From an uncultured Collinsella sp. (lineage in GTDB: Bacteria > Actinomycetota > Coriobacteriia > Coriobacteriales > Coriobacteriaceae): DNA of 64,000 nt. The first letter of the stretch is position 1. Each line of letters opens with the position of its first letter. Both the position numbers and the translations under genes were made by a program. The notes beneath the pieces are model-generated. The model did no database searches and was not told the DNA's origin. It saw only the letters and a list, made by a program, of their open reading frames with translations. Shown one piece after another: positions 58,358-64,000 of the stretch. The DNA is taken from the NCBI GenBank assembly GCA_958445065.1, contig CAUCQW010000005.1:1-64000 (forward strand), in the 5' to 3' direction.

Positions 58358-59197
58358 CTATGCCTCCTCGAGGTCGAGCTGGTTGTTGGCGATGTCCTGG
58401 GCGGTTGCGCGGTAGAGCTCGTCGATAAAGGCGACCTTAAAGCTTGCCGGGGCGTCGGCGACAGCGGCGGCACGCGAGCCGGCAACGTTGTAGACGGCGG
58501 TGCCGCAGACGGCGGCCGTAAACGGGTCGGCAGCGCAGGCGTACACAGCCAGCACGCCGCCTTGCGAGCAGCCGCAACCGGTGATCTTGGACATGAGCGG
58601 GCTGCCGCCGTGGGACTTGGCCACGGTCATGCCGTCGGTGATCAGGTCGACTTCGCCCGAGACCACAACGGCGCCGCCGGTGTAGCGGGCGAGCGCCACG
58701 GCGGCATCGCGGGCGGCGTCGACCGTGTCGGTGGTATCGACACCGCGCACGCGGCTCAGATCGGCCGCCTCGCCCTCAAGACCCCACAGGCCGGCGAGCG
58801 CGATGATCTCGGAGGCGTTGCCGCGCACGATGGCGGGCTTGTACTGCTTAAGCTCGTTTACCAACTGGGTGCGCAGACTGCCGATGCCCAGACCCACCGG
58901 ATCGAGCACCCAGGGCTTGCCGGCGTCGTGTGCCGCCTTGGCCGCGCGGGGAATCGTCTGCTCGTAGATGGGGAAGAGCGTGCCCATATTGAGATAGATG
59001 GCGCCGCCGCCGGCAACGAGCGCCTCGCCCTCGTCGGGAAGATAGACCATGGCGGCCGATCCACCCACAGCGAGCTGCGCGTTGGCGACAAAGTCGATCG
59101 TCACCGTGTTGGTGATGGAGCCGGCCATCGGATTGGTGGTGCGAATCTCCTCCACGGCCTTGACCATATGTTGCTTAAGCTGTTCCGAATCAATCAC
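58358..59197 (-). CDS. thiM: Hydroxyethylthiazole kinase
   Basis: 279 residues from GTG 59197, with AAGGAGG eight bases upstream. Motifs: TTNPMAGSITNTVTIDFVAN (ATP and thiazole binding), GGSAAMVYLPDEG, GKPWVLDPVGLGIGSLRTQL, VRGNASEIIAL and SKITGCGCSQGGVLAVYA, which carries the catalytic GCGC. It phosphorylates the thiazole salvage precursor. First gene of the operon after the TPP riboswitch. Confidence 0.95.
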   Translation of the reverse strand: MIDSEQLKQHMVKAVEEIRTTNPMAGSITNTVTIDFVANAQLAVGGSAAMVYLPDEGEALVAGGGAIYLNMGTLFPIYEQTIPRAAKAAHDAGKPWVLDPVGLGIGSLRTQLVNELKQYKPAIVRGNASEIIALAGLWGLEGEAADLSRVRGVDTTDTVDAARDAAVALARYTGGAVVVSGEVDLITDGMTVAKSHGGSPLMSKITGCGCSQGGVLAVYACAADPFTAAVCGTAVYNVAGSRAAAVADAPASFKVAFIDELYRATAQDIANNQLDLEEA

Positions 59198-59223
59198 TGC
59201 ACATGCCTCCTTGGCATAGAAAA

Positions 59224-59249
59224 GGGGCGCTGTGCATAGACAGCGCCCC
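59224..59249 (-). terminator. TPP riboswitch expression-platform terminator
   Basis: On the minus strand GGGGCGCTGT (59249-59240) pairs with ACAGCGCCCC (59233-59224), followed by TTTTC (59223-59219). It lies between the aptamer and the ribosome site and gives OFF-state termination. Confidence 0.8.
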
Positions 59250-59260
59250 TGTAAAGGCGG

Positions 59261-59350
59261 CATGCTCCCTACGCCAGCATTAACTGACAGGTTCAAAGGA
59301 TTGGGCCCCATGCCCTCTCAGCCTTGTGGTTTGCACCGCCGGCACTCCCG
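59261..59350 (-). promoter_or_regulatory. TPP riboswitch (THI element)
   Basis: On the minus strand, reading from 59350: GGGAGTGCCGG, then GGCTGAGAGGGCATGGGGCC (pyrimidine sensor with CUGAGA), CCTTTGAACCTGTCAG and AATGCTGGCGTAGGGAGCA. All conserved TPP elements are present, in correct order, directly upstream of thiM. It reports intracellular thiamine pyrophosphate and shuts the operon off when TPP is high. Confidence 0.95.
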
Positions 59351-59380
59351 CATCGAATCTGTTGTTCCCTATACTAGCGC

Positions 59381-59482
59381 ACCTGCCAAAAAGGGACAGG
59401 TTTATTTTGGCAGGTAACAACTGGGACTTTGCGTTTTCCCAGATGAAACCTGCCGAAATAAACCTGTCCCTTTTTGGCAGGT
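59381..59482. repeat. Large CCTGCC inverted repeat, 35-bp arms
   Basis: 59381-59415 and 59448-59482 are inverted copies matching at 34 of 35 positions (ACCTGCC, AAAAAGGGACAGG core). The 32-base spacer itself holds CTGGGA / TCCCAG. A single half copy is at 38833. Located between the thi riboswitch and a divergent HAD gene; the region 59198-59522 has no gene other than the riboswitch and this repeat. Confidence 0.9.
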
Positions 59483-59522
59483 CGGTACAATAGATGGGAT
59501 TAAGAATGACCGAGGGGACTCT

Positions 59523-60431
59523 ATGATCAAACTTGTGCTGACCGATATGGACGATACACTGATTCCAGCCGGGCATGACGGCGCCAGCGACTACGCCATT
59601 GAGGGTATTCATGCCATGCAGGCGGCGGGTTTGCACTTTGGGCCGGTTTCGGGTCGTCAGCCGTCCGCGATGGGCTGGATGTTCAAAAACCGTTCCGGGT
59701 GTTATTCGACCGGTGCGTTCTGTAACGGCCAGGTGATGTTTGTTGACGGCGAAGTAGTCGCCTCGCGCGCAATCGACAACGATGCTCTGATGCGTTTGGC
59801 CGACTATCTGGAGCAAGAGACCGACGATACATTTCTAAAAGTCTACAGCCTGGGCGATGACTTTTGGGGCAACGATGCCCATTGTGTGACGAGTGACCCC
59901 GAGCGCGTTCGTCGCGCCATGGAGTCGGGCGGCAACGCGTGGCTCAAAGGCGAAGAGGCCCCATGTCGTCCCGTCGTCGATGACGCGTCGGTGTTTAAGG
60001 CGAATATCTGGAGTGCCCGTTCGCGTGAGGAGCTCGCGGAGCTACGTGAGCGCGTTGCCGCTGAGGTGCCGGAACTCTCGCTTGTGTTTCCCAACAACCG
60101 AGTGCGCCTGTTCGACATCCTTCCGGCTGGTTGGGACAAGGGCTGCGCTGCGCTGGAGCTGGCGCGCGCTTTGGGCCTGACGCCCGACGAGGTGGCCGTA
60201 TTCGGCGATTCTGATAACGATTTGCCCATGATCGATGCCGTTCCTAACTCCGTTGCAGTCGCCAATGCCAACGAGGCCGTCACGGCTGCCGCACGCTGGC
60301 ATATTGGCGCTGCGGCAGATGATGCGGTTGCCGGGGCTCTGCATCAGATTGCCGCCTGCGCCGCGACGGGGGAGATGCCGTCGTTTATGCGTCAAATGGA
60401 CGCGGCAGGTTTTGGCGTCACGAACGTCTAG
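59523..60431 (+). CDS. Cof-type HAD phosphatase
   Basis: 302 residues. HAD motif I TDMDDTLI near the N-terminus, motif IV VAVFGDSDNDLPMIDAV near the C-terminus, Cof cap domain between (large C2). GRQPSAM for motif II. It removes phosphate from sugar phosphates or nucleotides; substrate unknown. GAGGGGA precedes ATG 59523. The following LysR starts 10 bases on. Confidence 0.9.
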   Translation: MIKLVLTDMDDTLIPAGHDGASDYAIEGIHAMQAAGLHFGPVSGRQPSAMGWMFKNRSGCYSTGAFCNGQVMFVDGEVVASRAIDNDALMRLADYLEQETDDTFLKVYSLGDDFWGNDAHCVTSDPERVRRAMESGGNAWLKGEEAPCRPVVDDASVFKANIWSARSREELAELRERVAAEVPELSLVFPNNRVRLFDILPAGWDKGCAALELARALGLTPDEVAVFGDSDNDLPMIDAVPNSVAVANANEAVTAAARWHIGAAADDAVAGALHQIAACAATGEMPSFMRQMDAAGFGVTNV

Positions 60432-60441
60432 GGAGAAGGCT

Positions 60442-61338
60442 ATGAAGCTCCAGCAGCTCAGATATGTTGTTAAGGTTGCCGAATGCGGTAGCATCACCGA
60501 GGCCTCGCGCCGGCTCTTTGTGTCGCAGCCCTCGATTACCGCGTCGATTCGCGATCTCGAAAACGAGATGGGTGTGCATATCTTTGAGCGCACCAACAAG
60601 GGCGTCATTGTGTCCGAGGAAGGCGAGACCTTCTTGGGCTACGCGCGCCAGGTGCTCGACCAGGCCGACCTGCTCGAGGGCAAGTACAAAGGCACGTCCG
60701 AGCAGGTGCCGCACTTTAGTGTGAGCTGCCAGCATTATTCCTTTGCCGTTAATGCGTTTGTCGATGTGATCCGCGAGTTCGATGCCGCGCGCTACGACTT
60801 TACCCTGCGCGAGGAGCAGACCCACGAAATTATCGAGGATGTCGCGCATATGAAAAGCGAACTCGGCATCCTGTATCTGTCGGAGCACAATCGCGAGGTC
60901 ATCGAGCGCATGCTTGCCGCCAACGAGCTCGTGTTCGAAGGGCTCTTCTGCGCCACGCCGCATGTCTTCGTCTGCGCCGACCATCCGCTGGCGGGCCGCT
61001 CCAGCGTGACGCTCGAGGATCTGGAAGACTACCCGTTCCTGTCCTACGAGCAGGGCAGCTACAACTCGTTTTACTATTCCGAGGAGCTGACCTCGACGTT
61101 CGAGCGTCGCAAAAATATCCGCGTGCGCGACCGTGCGACGTTGTTCAATTTGGCCATGGGCCTCAACGGCTACACGGTATGCTCGGGCGTGATCAGCCAC
61201 GAGCTCAACGGCCCCGGCATTATCTCGATTCCGCTCGACGTGGACGAGTACATGGAGATTGGCATCATCACGCGCAAGAACACGACGCTCACGCGCTACG
61301 GTCGGGCCTATATCGACGCGATTCGTCAGCATATCTAG
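60442..61338 (+). CDS. LysR family transcriptional regulator
   Basis: 298 residues. Winged helix QQLRYVVKVAECGSITEASR, FVSQPSITASIRDLENEMGV; effector domain about 90-295 with HFSVSCQHYSFAVNAFVDVI, LREEQTHEIIEDVAHMKSEL and a distinctive EQGSYNSFYYSEE. GAGAAGG precedes ATG 60442. It stands directly upstream of a MetE-like gene in the same direction, 155 bases apart; palindromes in that gap could be its site. Confidence 0.9.
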   Translation: MKLQQLRYVVKVAECGSITEASRRLFVSQPSITASIRDLENEMGVHIFERTNKGVIVSEEGETFLGYARQVLDQADLLEGKYKGTSEQVPHFSVSCQHYSFAVNAFVDVIREFDAARYDFTLREEQTHEIIEDVAHMKSELGILYLSEHNREVIERMLAANELVFEGLFCATPHVFVCADHPLAGRSSVTLEDLEDYPFLSYEQGSYNSFYYSEELTSTFERRKNIRVRDRATLFNLAMGLNGYTVCSGVISHELNGPGIISIPLDVDEYMEIGIITRKNTTLTRYGRAYIDAIRQHI

Positions 61339-61385
61339 GCTGCTGTGCTCCGCACGGTTCAAGTCTCTTTATGACAGTCCAGACT

Positions 61386-61453
61386 GATATAGGAAGCATC
61401 TATATCAAACTGTTATAAACGTATATTTTACGATGACCATATGAGCGCTCATA
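61386..61453 (+). promoter_or_regulatory. Palindromes upstream of the MetE-like gene
   Basis: GATATA (61386-61391) and TATATC (61401-61406) are inverted halves 9 bases apart. TATGAGCGCTCATA (61440-61453) is a perfect 14-base palindrome. Both sit in the gap between LysR and the methyltransferase. The inner ATGAGCGCTCAT also occurs at 12879-12890. Confidence 0.45.
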
Positions 61454-61493
61454 CTCTGTCCCAGTAAAGCAACCAATGCAAAGGGAGATATCT

Positions 61494-62627
61494 ATGAGCA
61501 CTTCGATTCAACCGAACGCGCCGTTTCGTGCCGATATCGTCGGCAGTTTTCTTCGTCCGCAGGCTGTAAAGGATGCCCGTGCCGCCTATGTCGCGGGTAA
61601 ACTCGACGCTTCCGGCCTTAAGGCCGTCGAGGACGAGGCCATCCGCGACTTAGTGGCCAAGCAGAAGGCCGCCGGCCTGCAGGTGATCACCGATGGCGAG
61701 TTCCGCCGCAGTTACTGGCACCTCGATTTTATGTGGGGCCTTAACGGCATTGAGCGCCGCACCTCACGCACGGGTTATATGTTCCATGACGAGGAGACGA
61801 CGGCCGACACCGCCGTGGTTACCGGTCCCATTAGCGGCGAGAACCACCCGTTCGTCGAGCATTTTAAGTTTGTCAAGGCGCTTGAGGGGGAGGGCCAGGT
61901 CGCGCGTCAAACCATTCCGGCGCCGATCCAGACGTTCTCGGAGGTTACGCTCGACCGCTGCGATGGACAGCAGGAGAGTCTGCGCGCCGTCTACAAGACC
62001 GATGAGGAACTTGCCGACGCCATTGCAGCCGCTTATCGCACGGTGATCGCCGACCTGTATGCCGCGGGCTGCCGCAACATCCAATTTGATGACTGCACCT
62101 GGGGCATCTATTGCGATACGGACTTTGTGTCCAAGACTGGCATGAGCCCGGTTGACCTGCAAAAGGTGAGCGAGCTGGGCGTGGCGCTCAACAATGCTGC
62201 CATCGCGGGCAAGCCCGACGATCTGGTTATCAACACGCATGTGTGCCGCGGCAACTATCACTCCACGTATGCCTTCGAGGGTGGTTACGATCCCATTGCG
62301 CCGTACCTGTTCGCACATGAGAACGTCGACGCGTTCTACCTTGAGTTCGATACGCCACGCGCCGGTGGCTTTGAGCCGCTTAAGTACGTTGCTCCCGGCA
62401 AGAAGGTCGTGCTGGGCCTGGTGACCACCAAGGCGGCTGAGCTTGAGGACGAGGACGTTATCGTCGAACGTATCCAAGAGGCCGCAAAGTATGTGCCGCT
62501 CGAGAACCTGTACCTGTCGCCCCAGTGCGGCTTTGCCAGCTGCGAGATTGGCAACAAGCTGACCGAGGACGAACAGTGGGCAAAGATCGCGCTGGTCAAG
62601 CGCATTGCTGAGCGCGTTTGGAAGTAA
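61494..62627 (+). CDS. MetE C-terminal-like methyltransferase (YxjG/YxjH type)
   Basis: 377 residues, single-domain relative of cobalamin-independent methionine synthase. NAPFRADIVGSFLRPQAVKD, ITDGEFRRSYWHLDFMWGL, NIQFDDCTWGIYCDT, NTHVCRGNYHSTYAFEGGYD (Zn-binding His and Cys), LSPQCGFASCEIGNKL (third Zn ligand). Likely transfers a methyl group between a thiol and a methyl donor, such as homocysteine or a sulfur compound. No N-terminal folate domain. GGGAG precedes ATG 61494. Probable target of the LysR beside it. Confidence 0.9.
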   Translation: MSTSIQPNAPFRADIVGSFLRPQAVKDARAAYVAGKLDASGLKAVEDEAIRDLVAKQKAAGLQVITDGEFRRSYWHLDFMWGLNGIERRTSRTGYMFHDEETTADTAVVTGPISGENHPFVEHFKFVKALEGEGQVARQTIPAPIQTFSEVTLDRCDGQQESLRAVYKTDEELADAIAAAYRTVIADLYAAGCRNIQFDDCTWGIYCDTDFVSKTGMSPVDLQKVSELGVALNNAAIAGKPDDLVINTHVCRGNYHSTYAFEGGYDPIAPYLFAHENVDAFYLEFDTPRAGGFEPLKYVAPGKKVVLGLVTTKAAELEDEDVIVERIQEAAKYVPLENLYLSPQCGFASCEIGNKLTEDEQWAKIALVKRIAERVWK

Positions 62628-62750
62628 CGTTACCGCTTGCAGGTGACGGCGCGCGCGAGACATGGTGTATCACGTACAATGGTTCGGATCGTATCGTTCG
62701 GGCAGGTTATCCGATATGCCTGATCGCCCTTCCATCATGAAAGGACTTCC

Positions 62751-64000
62751 ATGTCCCAATCCTCGACGCCCGCCGTCACCGATGCCATCTACGACGCATC
62801 GTCGCTCGGCCGCCCGCGCATGTTCGTGTTGGGTTTGCAACACATGTTTGCGATGTTCGGAGCAACGGTGCTCGTGCCCGTGCTCACCGGCCTTTCCGTT
62901 TCGGCGACGCTTCTGTTCGCCGGCATCGGCACGCTGCTGTTTCATTTTCTATCGCGCGGTAAGGTGCCTGCGTTCCTGGGCTCGTCGTTTGCCTTTATCG
63001 CGGGTTATGCCGCCATTGCGCCCAACGGCGAGGCCGAGCTTTTGCCCTACGCCTGCCTGGGCGTTGCCTGCGCCGGTCTGCTCTATCCGGTGCTCGCGGC
63101 CCTGTTCCGTGCCTTTGGCGCCAAGCGTGTCATGCGCTTCTTTCCGCCGGTGGTGACCGGTCCCATCGTCATTTCCATCGGCCTGATCCTAGCGAGCTCT
63201 GCCATTGCCAACTGCCAGACCAATTGGCTTGTTGCCGTTGTCGCTGCGGCCGTCATCGTCATCTGCAATATTTGGGGCCGCGGCATGGTCAAGATCGTGC
63301 CGATCCTGCTGGGCGTCGTGGTGAGCTATACCGTTGCGGCCGCGTTGGGTGAGGTCGATTTTTCGGGCGTTGCCGCCGCTCCGTGGGTCGGTCTGCCCAT
63401 CGTGTGGGACAACACCGTGTTTGCGCTCTTTGGCCCGCAGTTCGATAGCGGTCTTGCCACGACGGCCATCATCACCATCATGCCGCTGGCCTTTGCAACT
63501 ATGATCGAGCATATCGGCGATATCTCCGCCATTGGCTCTACCTGCGAACGCAATTACATTGCCGATCCCGGTCTGCACCGTACCCTGCTCGGCGATGGCC
63601 TGGCGACCATCTTGGCATCGCTCTTTGGCGCCCCCGCCAATACGACGTATGGCGAGAACACCGGCGTGCTTGCCTTGACGCGTGTGTTCGACCCGCGTGT
63701 GATTCGCATTGCCGCCTGCTGCGCCATTGTGCTTTCGTTCTGCCCCAAGTTTGCTGCGGTGATTGCCGCCATGCCGGCGTGCGTTATCGGCGGTGTGTCA
63801 CTCGTGCTCTACGGCATGATCAGCGCCGTTGGCGTGCGTAACCTCATCGAGAATCAGGTTGATTTCCAGAACAACCGCAACGTGCTGGTGGCGGCTCTGG
63901 TGCTCGTGCTTTCGCTCGGCATTGCCTACAGTACCGCCGGTGCCATCGTGCTGGAGCTGGGCGGCGTGACGATTTCGCTTTCGGGCCTTGCCGTGGGCTC
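62751..64000 (+). CDS. Uracil-xanthine permease (NCS2), 3' end outside window
   Basis: Open to the window edge, 416 codons visible; the full family length is about 420-450. LGLQHMFAMFGATVLVPVLT is the NCS2 signature of helix 1; GGAPANTTYGENTGVLALTR-like core GAPANTTYGENTGVLALTRV with the substrate-binding Glu; ATMIEHIGDISAIGSTCERN. Pattern fits UraA (uracil:H+ symporter). AAAGGA precedes ATG 62751. TACAAT at about 62676 is a likely -10. Confidence 0.92.
   Translation, partial: MSQSSTPAVTDAIYDASSLGRPRMFVLGLQHMFAMFGATVLVPVLTGLSVSATLLFAGIGTLLFHFLSRGKVPAFLGSSFAFIAGYAAIAPNGEAELLPYACLGVACAGLLYPVLAALFRAFGAKRVMRFFPPVVTGPIVISIGLILASSAIANCQTNWLVAVVAAAVIVICNIWGRGMVKIVPILLGVVVSYTVAAALGEVDFSGVAAAPWVGLPIVWDNTVFALFGPQFDSGLATTAIITIMPLAFATMIEHIGDISAIGSTCERNYIADPGLHRTLLGDGLATILASLFGAPANTTYGENTGVLALTRVFDPRVIRIAACCAIVLSFCPKFAAVIAAMPACVIGGVSLVLYGMISAVGVRNLIENQVDFQNNRNVLVAALVLVLSLGIAYSTAGAIVLELGGVTISLSGLAVG

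Noticed and set aside
57920-59239. Plus-strand frame of 439 codons opposite the thi genes
   Set aside because: Antisense to thiM, the thiamine-binding gene and thiE, all of which have clear motifs and a riboswitch.
62628-62750. Possible purine or pyrimidine riboswitch ahead of the uracil permease
   Set aside because: A GGGCAGG/CCTGATCGCCC hairpin is visible, but none of the conserved motifs of known purine or PRPP aptamers are present.

Overview
The window is about 60% G+C and gene-dense, with GTG and TTG starts, clear AAGGAG-type ribosome sites and TANAAT-type -10 boxes. The gene set (solitary hybrid kinases, a CD1871A-type CXXC peptide, EFR1 ferredoxin protein, TipAS-domain regulator, class II UvrA, thiamine salvage under a TPP riboswitch) points to an anaerobic high-GC actinobacterium of the Coriobacteriia, most likely Collinsella. 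The genus is inferred from overall resemblance, not from a marker gene. No rRNA, tRNA, CRISPR array, intact insertion sequence or prophage is visible.

Layout. 0-2 kb: end of an unknown gene and a PadR/DUF1700 membrane-stress type operon whose third gene is cut short. 2-3.9 kb: an unknown protein and two broken genes, a fragment of an ATPase whose intact relative lies at 47-48 kb and a frameshifted arginase-family gene. 3.9-11.3 kb: a two-component system (read leftwards) divergent from a redox set (CXXC peptide, NapH-like Fe-S membrane protein, TlpA lipoprotein) and a MacB-like ABC transporter. 11.3-16.9 kb: tRNA dihydrouridine synthase, a repeat-rich gene-poor gap with a frameshifted ribbon-helix-helix gene and a MITE-like element, glutaredoxin, XRE-zinc ribbon-TipAS regulator, TrmO, MalY-like lyase. 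17-23.5 kb: two related sensory systems, one with separate solute-binding lipoprotein and hybrid kinase, one with both fused in one chain. 23.6-30.3 kb: K+ channel, LOG-family protein, ClC protein, EFR1 protein, DMT transporter and a GntR/ABC operon. 30.4-43.7 kb: housekeeping and transport genes: RF3, a VUT transporter behind a probable preQ1 riboswitch, SDR, Ung, EamA/LysR pair, MATE, two rRNA methyltransferases, GNAT, and a TetM-like GTPase. 43.7-48.6 kb: two paralogous Orc/Cdc6-like ATPases flank a class II UvrA. 48.7-57.2 kb: TrmL, G3E GTPase, ArsC-like and FMN proteins, two cyclic-di-GMP proteins, patatin. 57.3-59.4 kb: thiM, thiamine-binding protein and thiE under a TPP riboswitch. 59.5-64 kb: HAD phosphatase, LysR, MetE-like methyltransferase, and the start of a uracil permease that runs off the window.

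The most unusual features are not single genes but dispersed intergenic hairpins. One family (core GTGACAAAGGG/CCCTTTGTCAC) occurs five times, always touching or just beyond a stop codon, with different but still paired flanking bases. Other families are AGTC/GGGACG hairpins, a 53-nt hairpin duplicated with compensatory changes, and a 102-nt inverted repeat of CCTGCC type. Together with the three-member ATPase family and its perfect 10-nt triple repeat upstream, these are the best candidates for something not yet described.
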